Below are positions 47,470 to 59,400 of a stretch of DNA of 64,000 nt, one piece after another. The notes under the pieces are model-generated. The model was not told the origin of the DNA. It saw only the letters and a program-made list of their open reading frames with translations, and did not search any database. Made by a program: the position numbers and the translations under genes. The DNA comes from Mesostigma viride. Lineage: Eukaryota; Streptophyta; Mesostigmatophyceae; Mesostigmatales; Mesostigmataceae. Positions within the stretch are counted from its first letter, which is position 1, and each line of letters begins with the position of its first letter. Location: the NCBI GenBank assembly GCA_009746045.1, contig RPFO01001264.1, positions 1 to 64,000 on the forward strand, read 5' to 3'.

Positions 47470-48785
47470 CATCTAGCCACCGCCGGCCGGACCTCTTTCT
47501 CCTTGACGGCTCTCAAGTCCGGCCAGTACCGGGACCGCGTCAAGCTATTGCTGGGTAGCTTACTCCCCTGCTGCGATCGAGGCCGACATGGACCACTGTA
47601 TCTCCCGGCCTTGCCTGGCCTGCTTTACGCCGGCCATTGAATACAGGGCCCTGTGGCGCAAGCCCTTGGGCAAGCTAGAGAAACATGACCTGTTCAAGGT
47701 CCTGGGACCTCCTCCCTGTTCTTACGTACGGGGCCGAGACGTGGACCCTCACAGCCGACCTACCCAGAAAGCTGGACGGCGCGGTCACCAACATGCTGCG
47801 GTCAATTTTCAGTGTGGGATACGCTGAGTACTCATGTTCGCAGTGAGGACTTGTACCAGTATGCCATTTATATCAGTCACCAGCACCATTAAGCAGCGGC
47901 ACCTGCTGGCAGCTAGTAGGGCACTTAGCTCGCATGCACCAACCATGCAGATCTAGACACCTCAAGGGGCCCCTCCGCAGGGCTGCGACCAGCTCAGCCT
48001 GCATGGTGCAGGCACCTCCTCACGTGGGCCGGGCCCCGCAATGCTAGACGCCGCAAGGCCCGCACTTTCAAAGAACATGGAGCTAGAAGAGGACATGCAT
48101 GGGGGGGCTAGGCCTCGATCCGTGATTTGGAACGTACTTGGGCCTCAATGGCGAGGCAGTCATTCAAGCCACGTCTGCACGTGCTCAGTGTCGTCGATCG
48201 AAGAGGGTGGCCGGTGGACATCGTCAGACTGCAGAGATGATTTCTGTTAGCCAAATCTCTGTGTCCGCCCCGCCATGCCAGAAATGGTTGGCGACCTTCA
48301 CCCCTGGCTGGTTCCCTACCCACAATGCGAGCAAACCGCTTGCGTGCCTGAATCATTACGTATTCGACCACTTGCAATATTAATGAACAGGTACGCCTCG
48401 TATTTTGGACGAGATTAGGCAGCGTGGGATAGCATTTGTAGGACATCTTGCTCGCACCAGCCAGGTCAACACCGCCCTAGCTCAATTGGTCTGGCCGGCC
48501 CCCAGCGGCTTGGCCAACTGGTCAGGGCGGCATATTTTGACCTGGCCTGGCCTCAAGGACATTCCCAGGAAGCTAGGTAAACCTGCCATGAACTACACCC
48601 AGATGTTGCTGGCCGACCTAGTGGTCTTAGCTCAGTTTGAACACCGCATGGCACTCCCTCTCCAATTCTTTGGACTGCCATGCAGAACAAGAAGCGGTGG
48701 CAGAAGATTGTCCAGGCTCATGCACACGCCAGCCCCTGTGGGCAAGCCTACCCCCCCCAAGAGGAAGGGGCGTTTTGCTGAGTAG
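47470..48785 (+). pseudogene. LINE ORF2 (reverse transcriptase) C-terminal remnants
   Basis: Fragments in shifting frames include LTYGAETWTLTADL and RKLDGAVTNMLRSIF (47719-47815). This is the typical sequence just after the reverse transcriptase domain of non-LTR retrotransposons. LVGHLARMHQ (about 47910-47943) and FVGHLARTSQ (about 48433-48463) both match the same later motif. Two occurrences of one motif 520 bp apart suggest two partial ORF2 ends in tandem. The last frame ends with PPKRKGRFAE and a stop at 48783. Frameshifts and stops make it non-functional. Confidence 0.7.
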
Positions 48786-48925
48786 TGTAGAAAGATTTTC
48801 TAGACTAGATAGCTTAGAGTCAGGTTAGTTCGATTACGCGGCCTCCTCCACCTCCACCCCATCAAAGAATATGTGCTACATGCATGATCTCCCCACGGAG
48901 GCATTAAAATTAAATTAAATTAAAT
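48786..48925 (+). mobile_element. 3' UTR and AT tail of the plus-strand LINE
   Basis: It runs from the TAG after GRFAE through GTTAGTTCGATTACGCGGCC and GTGCTACATGCATGATC to ATTAAATTAAATTAAATT. The same sequence follows on the opposite strand, giving a tail-to-tail palindrome centred near 48918. Confidence 0.8.
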
Positions 48926-49140
48926 TATAACATGCCTCCGTTGGGAGATCATGTAGCACATATTCCTTGATGGGTGGTGGAGTGGGGAGAGCTGCGTAAT
49001 CGAACTAACCTAACGCTAATCTAGCTAGCTAGTCTAGAAAAATCCCAACTACCCTACTCATCAAAACGCCTCCTCCTCTTGGGGGGAGGTGGCTTGCGCA
49101 ACGGAGGCATGTTATAGTTTAATTTAATTTTAAATTTAAG
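48926..49140 (-). mobile_element. Inverted, 5'-truncated LINE 3' end
   Basis: On the minus strand it encodes RKPPPPKRRRRFDE and a stop, then a 3' UTR matching 48786-48905 and a TTTAATTTAATTTAA tail. It is truncated to about 180 bp. Beyond it, 49103-49140 again reads CGGAGGCATGTTATAGTTTA in plus orientation, so a third, minimal 3' end of the same family is present. Confidence 0.75.
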
Positions 49141-50418
49141 TTAATGGCGAGAGCACACAGCCGTGCCACACACCCTTCTGTGGAGGGCATGGTGGCGTGG
49201 ACCCGGCCATAGGTCATCTAGTCGCTCTACACGTAAGCCAGCCATAATTTCAATGCACACGGATACACATTTCCATCACCATTCATCTTCATCATCCTGA
49301 ACGACTCGAACACGCGGACAAGATAACGGCAGGCTCGAGCTACCATCGTCCGGATTCTCCCGATTTCTGGCCTGCGCTGGTTGTCTCCTTGATGCGCTGG
49401 TTGTCTCCTTGATATGAAGTGCACACCGTCATCAGATCGACCATATGTGGTTGGGGCATTCGATGCAAACAATATTTATTTATACAAGTAACTTGCGTGT
49501 AATTTTTTTCCTAATGAGATTAGCAAAGTACTCAGTGGCATGCCCATGGATGCACATGACACGCAAGTACTTACTTACGGCCGGCCAGAGCTCTGCATGC
49601 ATCGGCATGCCTCGATCCATGCATTGTCCGCACCGTCTGCCTGCGGGCAAAGCCGGCCGCCCGGCGCGTGCCGTTGCCGGCCAGCCAACAATCTTGTTTG
49701 ACCGGCCACTAGCTATATATATATGTGGCCTCGATCGATCTACGACATCGACGTCCATGCATGCTCGTTCCCGATCATATATCATGAGATCAATTCACAT
49801 AGTACGGGTCCCGCGGCATGCATCTAGCTGCGCATGACACGTACACAAGTACTTAATTACATGCCTCCAGCTAGCAAGGTTAGGGTTGCATGGCGCCACC
49901 GGCGCAGCAATTTAATTTTTTCTTGTATACATGCATGAGACTTGTTCTTTCAAGAGCTCAAGCAGGCTGTACATGCAAGTATAAATAGCGCCACCGGCCG
50001 ACCTCTGCAAACATTCAAGCCAAAAGGGAACAGGATAAAACTTTCATGTACTATTTATTTACAAAGTTCTACTTGGCTGTCTCATCGACTCAAACTATGT
50101 ATGAAAACTATAGGTGAGGCTCTACGTCACTAACCCGTAAATTAAATAGTGAGGTGCTCCAAAGATTGCAATGTGCCTGTATCCAAGTGGTCTGCCCAGC
50201 TGACTGTCTCCAACACCCAACAACCTGGAGGGCACCCAGAGTAGTACTTCATGTTACGTGCTCCATAACACGCCTTCACCTAACGTGTCGGCGCAGGTGA
50301 TTGGAGAGCCAGGCCATGCAAAAGCCAAGTTGCCAAACCGACTATCGTCCTCGTTGTGATCTGCACACACGGTAACACACGCATCCCATGCCAGGCAGGC
50401 AAGGGCCGCCGAGGGCAG
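49141..50418. other. Intergenic region downstream of the SANT-domain gene
   Basis: It contains the 69-bp repeat at 49323-49391 and sequence rich in GCATGCATG and CGATCGATC. I find no convincing gene. The 3' UTR and polyadenylation site of the minus-strand gene should lie at its right side; no clear signal is seen. Confidence 0.5.
49323..49391 (+). repeat. Copy of the 69-bp dispersed repeat
   Basis: It is nearly identical to 41826-41894. Its last 20 bases (ATGCGCTGGTTGTCTCCTTG) are duplicated in tandem at 49392-49411. The upstream flank resembles that of the 39130 copy. Confidence 0.8.
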
Positions 50419-53400
50419 CTAGAATTTGAGTGCCATCGCTTCTGACAGATCACACGACAGTGGCATCTGTGCGATTGCTTCCCTGGCCGCATCAGCAAGG
50501 TCACCCGTCCCAGAGGCCAGCCATCTGCAGCAGACAAAGATCAACAACGCAATACCGGACAAAATTTGTTTAGGGCCACCAGCGTGGGCTTACCACCGCG
50601 GAAACCGCGACACAGAAATGAGATGGCTATGACTCAAGAGCCATAACAACATGAGATGCGATGCAACACATGTGGGATACCAACGCTAATCAACGCCACT
50701 ATGCATCTAATATCCAGCAACCATCTGACAAGGTGCCACCATCAACTAAGATGTGGCCAGCTACTCTTTTAGTTCCAGCAAAAATGCTAGGTTCTACCCG
50801 ACATCCAAACTTCCAAGCGACAACTAGCCCATGCGGCACATGATAACTAGGCCACAGAAGGCTATACCTGCCTTTTTGCTACCCGGAAAACCGGCCGGTG
50901 AAAGTATTGCTGGAAATGGCATGGACACCAAGCAAAGGACGCACAAGTGAGGATACAAACCTGTGCAGGTTGTCCACAGCCGCAATCTCCATTTGTTGCT
51001 GCTGGGACAGCTCTGACTGGAGATGCACAGCGGCAAGGCAAACGACAGGCATGCACATGCAGATGAAATTGAATGCGTGACCAAGGGGGGTACTCAAAAC
51101 ATAAATATCAGACACATACGCTGAAATTTTCCAAAAGTTGGCCCTTGGACTCTACCTACCTAGCACGTAGGCGCTATACCTAGCAAAACCCCGAGGTCCC
51201 ATGGGTTTTAGGGGTCGACCTAGGGAGCAAAAATGATCGTCTCAGCGAGCTCTACTGTTTGAGCATATTTAGTTGGTGTATGGGAAAATTCCGGTTTTCT
51301 GAAATGGGTCGTTGGCCGGCGCGACGCCATACTGGCACGGCACGGCGCTGGATAGCCGAAGCCTTGCAGTGGTGGCAGACGGCAGCATACTTCCGTGCCT
51401 AGGGGCAGCACCATCTTGCGGGCAACCCCGCCCCCCTCTATGGTACCTGCGAAAATTTTGACTGCAGATTTGGGTTCAGCTCGCCAAGTGCTATCAGTTT
51501 GTCGGCAAACCGTTTCAAAATTCCGACCATACAGGGAGCTAGCAGAAAATCCAAGTGTTTTGTTGTAAAAAACCCATATCGGCCCGGCACCCTACCTACC
51601 TACCCTTTAGGTTAACGGTTTTTGAGGCTCTGTAACTTCTAACCTAGAGACCCCCTGGGGTTGCGACCAGTGGCAAACATGCTTGTTTTCGCGAGATCTA
51701 CTCGAATTCAGCGTCGTGTAAATTTTCTTGTTTTTGAGTACCCCCCTTGGCGTGACTGACGTTAAAAAACATGTGGCAACAGGAGGCGGGGGGGAGGTGA
51801 GGGGGCCTCATCAACTAGATAGCAAGCACGCACCATCATGAATCTCAGTGGTAATGAATCTAATTGGTAATGTGGAAATGACAGCCGGGGAGGTGCATGT
51901 ATGGCTCATGTCACCAGATGGCATGTACACTTGCATATACAATGCCCCCCCCCGCTGCAAGATGTCATTATAAAAGACAATGGACACACCAATGCCAACC
52001 AACAATTGCAAGTATGAGAGCTTGGGGCAATCCGCCTATTTTGTTCTGGTTTTCTGGCGGCAAGGTATTTGCGGCGACCACGTGTATGTGAGCTCCAACA
52101 AACGCGGTGGCCGGCGCTAGGCTTTGTGCCAGTACAACGATAAAACGAGTATGCACCACCTACCCTGCGCTAGGGAAAAGCTGAGCCACACTTCAAGCAA
52201 GGAAAAAGCTATGTCGCGCGCCCCCCCACTCCCTGCCCCCCTGCATACCGTGAATGAGAAATGCGCCCCCACCCCCCCACCCCTGCTTATAGATTACAGC
52301 TAAGTAAATGCCACACAATCCCACGCAAGGCCTTGCAAGCGCTTGTTTGTGCTCCAAACACCCCGACACAGGTACTTGTTTCACTGACTAATACTAATAC
52401 ATTATCTAGCTGACTAAAGAATGGCCAGACAACCCTCCCAAGTTAACTGACTAGTACATTATCTAGCGGACTAAAGAATGGCCAGACAACCCTCCCAAGT
52501 TAACTGACTAATACATTATCTAGCGGACTAAAGAATGGCCAGACAACCCTCCCAAGTTCACTGACTAATACATTATCTAGCGGACTAAAGAATGGCCAGA
52601 CAACCCTCCCAAGTTCACTGACTAATACATTATCTAGCGGACTAAAGAATGGCCAGACAGCGCTCCCAAGTTCACTGACTAATACATTATCTAGCGGACT
52701 AAAGAATGGCCAGACAACCCTCCCAAGTTCACTGACTAATACATTATCTAGCGGACTAAAGAATGGCCAGACAACCCTCCCAAGTTCACTGACTAGTACA
52801 TTATCTAGCGGACTAAAGAATGGCCAGACAACCCTCCCAAGTTCACTGACTAATACATTATCTAGCGGACTAAAGAATGGCCAGACAGCGCTCCCAAGTT
52901 CACTGACTAATACATTATCTAGCGGACTAAAGAATGGCCAGACAACCCTCCCAAGTTCACTGACTAATACATTATCTAGCGGACTAAAGAATGGCCAGAC
53001 AACCCTCCCAAGTTCACTGACTAATACATTATCTAGCGGACTAAAGAATGGCCAGACAACCCTCCCAAGTTCACTGACTAGTACATTATCTAGCGGACTA
53101 AAGAATGGCCAGACAACCCTCCCAAGTTCACTGACTAATACATTATCTAGCGGACTAAAGAATGGCCAGACAACCCTCCCAAGTTCACTGACTAATACAT
53201 TATCTAGCGGACTAAAGAATGGCCAGACAACCCTCCCAAGTTCACTGACTAATACATTATCTAGCGGACTAAAGGATGGCCAGACAACCCTCCCAAGTTA
53301 ACTGACTAATACATTATCTAGCGGACTAAAGAATGGCCAGACAACCCTCCCAAGTTCACTGACTAATACATTATCTAGCAGACTAAAGAATGGCCAGACA

Positions 53401-56400
53401 ACCCTCCCAAGCCGACGTTGACCAGACCGTGCTCGAGCTCACCTTGAGCTGCTCAAAGCGGGTGGTAAGGCCGCGGCGGGACAACGCGACTGACTGCGAG
53501 AAGCCGAGCATGGGACCATCAGCGGCCATGCGCCACTGGCCGTCGTCCTGCATGAGGGGGGGAACGGTGCCCATGGCATGCAACATCACAGTACATGGAT
53601 GAGGGGATGGGTGAATGACACCATGAACCTCCGATGCCCCAGAAGCACCAGGGCCCATCTCAGAAACAGGGTTACAACGACCTCGTGGCCCTACCTGCAA
53701 GCTCATGATCGCCATGAGCATGTCCAGTAGCCCACCTAACCAAGCGAAACCATCCCCTCCACCTGCCCACCCCTGTACCTGTGAGATTGAGACCGCATTA
53801 AGCACGCCCACCCACAGGCCCAAACCCTGCCTAGGGTTTCAAATGCAAACTCCTCCCGATTTCAGCCTTGGGCACTTCCCCCCCGCCTTCCCCACTATCA
53901 CTTAAGGGCATGGGGACGCATGTGCGGTCACGCGGCCTTCTCCTACCACATTTAGTGTAAAAGTGTCTGCCAGCCATGAGAGACCACCTTTACCTGTGAG
54001 ATCATGATTCCCTTGAGCAGCTCGTGGCTGCAGCTGAGCACATTCGCCCCTGCCCCTGGTTTGTTTGCGTCCTCCTCCTCCACCTCCTCAAACTCGCTCA
54101 GCCGGCGACTGGCGTCCGCGATCGCCAGCATGCGCGCCTCGGGGCCACTAACACTTGCCTCCACACGACCATCATCCCCAGCCCCCCCACCCCTGCTGCG
54201 GTCCCCGACAAAATTGTCCCGGCTCGCTTCCGGCCCCCCATCGGCCGCCCCCATCGAGACCTCGTCTGCGTCCGCGTCCGTCTTGCCCAGGTCGTCCCCC
54301 AGGGACCCACCGCCGCCGGCATCCCCACCCTTGGTGTCAACTCCGGGGGCCGTGCCATTCTTGGTCTCGAGCTTCCCTTGGCTTGCCGTCCGGCCCACGG
54401 CTGCTGCCACGTCCGCGCCATCACTACCCTCAGGTGGTCCTGGCAGGGCATCCACCGCTAGCGTGCCGAGGGAGCCCTTACGAGCCAGCTTGTTTGTGCC
54501 CTCAGCCCAGCCGCCCCCGTTGCCCCCGCCGGGGTTGTTGTTGCCCCCGCTGTGGTTGTTGTTGTTGTTGTTGCTGGGCGCGGCGTTGCTGTTCTTGTCG
54601 CCAGCCTCGGCTCCCCCCGCGCTGTCGGCCTTGGGCGCGCGGCGGCGGCTATCCGCAATCGCCTGCATGCCGCGCAGGCACTGGCTCAGCCGCAGGTGCT
54701 GCATCTCCACACTGCAGGGAAAATACATATGAAACAAACAGGGTACGGGGGGGCAGAAACAAAGGCGGCCAGGCAGGCACGTGCAAGTGTCAATGCAAGC
54801 GATCCAAACAAGAAGCCCAGCCGTCCCAAAGTGTAGCCGCACTGCCTCATGAATGCAAACGCGACCAAACCATCCATACACGCGCGATGGGAGGGAAGAC
54901 CAGAGACCAGAGGTGCATGTCATGCATGCCTATTTCTCACAAGTTTACTAGCCTCACCTAACTGCGACCCTCAATACAGAAGCACGCAAATTAATGAATG
55001 AACCAACGGACGAACGAACGAGCAAAGGTTTGTAGCCTCACCGGAGCGCGACAGCCATCCGGGCCGCCATGATCTGCTCAAACAGCGCCTGCTGCTTGCC
55101 GCTGTCACCCACCCCCCGCATGGCCCCGTAGCTGGGCTCGCAGCCCGTGACAGACGACAGCACCGCACTGTCATCCAGCGCGTTCCACCCCGTGCCGTCG
55201 CCAGCAGAACTGCCTCCGCCGCACCGCCCGAGCCGCGCACACGCCGCCAGGAGCGTGCGCGGCGCATCATCCCCAGACCCTCCGCCAGCATAAGCGGCAC
55301 CCTGGCTCCCCATGCGACCGTTCACCCGGCGCCGCTGGCCCACAGAGGGGGTCGACTGGATGCCACCAGAGGGGGGGCGGCGTGCCGATGCAGGCGTGCG
55401 TGCAGGCACGCCCTCCCCCTGGCCGGCCGCCCTGGCAAACCCTGGCGTCTCCCCATCATCGTCGACACCTTGGTCAAACGCGACCGATCGCTTGCTACCA
55501 GCATTATTGTTATTGAGGCTATTATTAGCTCCGCTACGGTCTCCTCCCTGCCGGTCATATGGCAGCGGCGTGGCCTCGGGCTCGCCTGCCGCATGCTTGT
55601 GGGCACGACCACCAGCATCCGTCACCGTTGACGATGGCCCCTCCTTGGCCCCATGACCCGACCGCTCCGCCGCGGTGGGAGACATCAGCATCGCCAGGTC
55701 TATGGGTGGCGGCCGGACACCCGTACGCCCGCCAAGTGGCGGCGAGCCGGAGCGCCGGCGCTGCAGCCCACTCGGTATTGTCACCGCAGGGGTGGCTGCC
55801 ACATGGGCCGATGCACCATCGCCATCCTTGCCGCTGTCACCACCCCCATCTGCCGCCAGCTCATCGCCCGCCGGGAGGTCCCTCGACGACCCCTTGTTGC
55901 CCCGCCGCCGCGCGCGTGACCCATTGGCCCCCCGGTCCCTGCCGCCCACTGGCCGTGCCCCCGCCTCCTCCTCGCCCTTGCTGGCCTGCCGCCTGTCACC
56001 CTCCAAGCCATCCCCTGCCTCTGACTTGGTTCCCCTTCGCAGCTCCCCGCCAGCACCGCCCTCCCATAAGTCCTCGGCTGCCGGCTCCTGGGTCCCTGTA
56101 GGCTCCTCGCCCTCCTCCGCCTCGTCCCTCGCGGCACCCCCTTCCTGGGTCCCTGGCGCCTCGGGCTCCAGCCCACCCTCCGCGGCAGCGGCCCGCCTCC
56201 TGTGCTTGGACTTGGACTTTCTCGCGCGCTCCGGGGGGGCTTCCATAACCGAGACTCGCCGTCCCCCTCCGCCCTCCTCCTGAGCACCCTCTTCTGCAGC
56301 CCCGACCTCGCCCTCCTCCGCCTCCATGCCACCCTCTTGCTGATCCTTGTCCTCCTCCCCAGTGCCATCCGTGACCTCCACCCCCTTCTTGCCCACCGAG

Positions 56401-59400
56401 CGACCCTTGCCGACCTCACCTCTGTCACCCGTGGCTTGCTGGACCATTGGGAGTAATACAACCTTTGGCTCATCCCCAGAGCCAGAGGCTTTGTCGGGTG
56501 GTACGTCCCTGTCACTGTCCAGGCCTGTGGCGTCGCCAGCAGTAGCAGTGCGCGAGGGAGTTTCTTCTTCCCCTGTGTTGACATCCAATGCTTGAGCTTC
56601 CCCAAGAACATCCCCCGCATGCCCTGGCCCCCTTGCCGGCACGGCCCTTGCTTGGTCCCTGCCTCTCCTCTCCCTGGGGCTAGCCTCGCCTTCCTTCTCG
56701 TCCTCCCTGGTCTTTCTGCTGCTTTCAGCCTCTTCCCTGCTGGGAGATGTGTCCGCCTTGCCAGATGCAGCCTCCGCCGCGGGTGCCTGCTCCTTGCCTC
56801 CCTTGCCCTTGCCACCCCGCGAGGCCTTCCCACGCACACCTGCATCATGGGCAGCCTCCGCACGCCCACCGCTCTCACCCTTCATGCTTATACTGCCAGC
56901 GCCACCCTTGCCCTGCGCCGGAGGCTCCGTAGGCCCGCTGGAACGCGCCCTGTCCTCCGCAGTGCATTCAGAAGCCCCCCCAGGGATGGGGCCTGTATCT
57001 GGCACCCGCACCCCCTCATCCACATCCATGCCCTCCGCCTGCTGGCAAGCGAGGCTGCCACTGACACCCGCCGCGGCTTCTTCCCTTGTCCCACCTCCCG
57101 GCACTCCTGCATCACCCGCCACCCCTGCTGCGGGGCCAGGGACGGTATCTGTATCTCCAGCTGCCGTCACTGCAGAGCTCGCTAAAGCAGGCAATGGCGG
57201 CACTGCTGCTGCGGCTGCCTCCTCTGATTTGACTCGCGTGGCTGCATCTAATGACGGCGCCTCTGACATCTCAACGTCCATCAGCCCCGCTTCCAACCCA
57301 TCCGCCGCTGATGCCCGCTCCACCAGCAAAGCTACCTTGGTGGCTCCGCTCTTGCCACCTTCCATCGGCCTGCTGTCCGCCGCCACGGGCCGGGCATTTC
57401 CACCAGGTGCTGCTGATGTATCCTCCCGCTCATTACCACCATCTGCAGCGACATGCTGATGCTTGGGCGTTGCACTACTCGCTGGCTCGGGCACGACGAC
57501 AGCTGGCGCCACGACAGTGGACGAATCTTCCTTTGCACCCGGCTTGTCATCACCTTGCAGCTGGCGCGCATCTCCGTCAGTAGCTCGAGAAGGAGCTACC
57601 ACCACCACCTCTTGCGCTGGCGTACCCTTTGCCTCGGCCATGGCTGTGGCTTCGGACGGACCCATGGCTTTTGACTCGTCGGTACCAGAGGTAGTGGCAG
57701 GGGCGGCGCTGCCAGCAAGGGAATCGCCGGTCACCTGCGAAGGGGTCTCAGTGTCCCCCGACGACGACACCATGAGAGGCTCAGCCACCTTCTCACCAGG
57801 CACTTTGGCTGGGGTAAGCTCATTCTTCTGACCACTGCCAGCCGTCCCCTCTGCCGCATGGGAACCCGCATCATCGTTCACGACCGAGCCAGTTGCAGTT
57901 GTGGCAGCGGCAGCTGCTGCGGCTGTGGCCTCAACCGTGCCAGCAGACGCAACGGGGGTGCTGACAGGCGGCACACCCGGAGGAGCCATCGATGAGGCCA
58001 CAATCGTCGCCTCCCCTTTCTTGCTGGGAGGATCAATGGATGGATTCACAGCGGTGACGGCTGCAGCAGCTGCAACAGCGGCCACGGTCGCCCCCGCCGC
58101 CAGTTTTACTGCAACCCCTGGAACGGCGTCCTCGATGTCCGTGTACTCCTGCGCCGGCTGCTTCGCCACGGATCCACCCTGGCCTGCCTCAGATTCATCC
58201 CCCTGGCCACCCTCGCTCCGCTTGAGCAGGGACGCGCTCTGGAACGATGCGCTGTTGCCTAGGCGGACAAGGCCCCGGCTGCGGTGCACCGCCGGGGAAC
58301 CGGCACTGCTGCCACCCGCACCACCACCGCTGCCATTGGCCCCGGCCCCCAGCGACCCTTTGCCCACCGCTTTGGCCTCCTTGTCCTTCTTGTCCTGCGA
58401 GACCAGCGTCTTGTCTGTGGCTGTCTTGTCTGCGGTTGCCTTGTCCGTGGCTGCCTTGTGAGTCGAAGAGTGGGACTCGGCTGCTGCCACCGCCGCCACG
58501 GCGGGAGTCGCAGGGGACACCTCCTCTCCCCCCTTGCCAGCTGGCGCAGGGCCTCCTCGCTCGCTGTCACCGGCATGCCCACTGCCGCCCTTCTCCTTGT
58601 CCTTCCGGCCCAAGCTCTTGTCCTGCGCAACCGCAGCCTTGTCCTTGTCCTTGTCCTTGTCCCTCTCATGTGCGGCCGCACCACTCACGCTGCTCTCCTT
58701 GGCACCCGTCCCCATCGCCGCGTCTTTGCCTGCACTGCCCTCAAGCGGCCTGCTCTTCTCAGCAGGTGTCTTGGATGAACCAGCACTTGCCATGCCTGTG
58801 CTGACACGTGGCACGTCCCGTTTGTCCCCCTTGTCCCCTTTCTCCCCTTTCTCCCCGCTGGGCGTCCCCGCGCCGGCCGCAAGAGGCTTACCCTTGCCTC
58901 TCGCATCCGCCCCCTCCCTGGCCTTGCCATCCCCACTGCTCCCTTTACCCTTGCCCTCACCTGCAGGCAGCGCCTTGGCATCGCCGTTGCTGCCCCCAGC
59001 ACGGGGACCGGCCTCCTCCTTGGGCCCCTGATGCGAGTTATTATTGCTACCAGCCGGCTTGCCACCTGCACCCAACTTGCCTGACTTGAGGGACCCTGGG
59101 GTGCCTGTGCCCATGCCCTCCTCGTCGCGCACATGGTCGTTGCTGCTAGGCCGCTGACCCTTCATGCCAGCCACTGCCTGTGCGAGACCATCCTTCCCCT
59201 TGTTCCCAGCCACCTTGACGGGCTTGGACGATGACGAGGATGGCAACGTCGCGCCCGCTGCCTTCTCCTTCCCTGCCTCCTCTTTCTCCTTCCCTGCCCC
59301 CTTCTCTTTCTCCTTCTCCTTGCCCGCCTCCTTGGGCCTCTCCTGGGTCTCTGCTTTCACCTCGCCCGCCTTCTCAGCCTTCGAAGAATCCCCCGCAACA

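Noticed and set aside
53779-53826. A separate 48-nt exon ending at SISQ with a GTACAG donor
   Set aside because: The sequence stays open in frame to 53695, and an acceptor after it would not match phase, so one 132-nt exon is simpler. The small exon remains possible.
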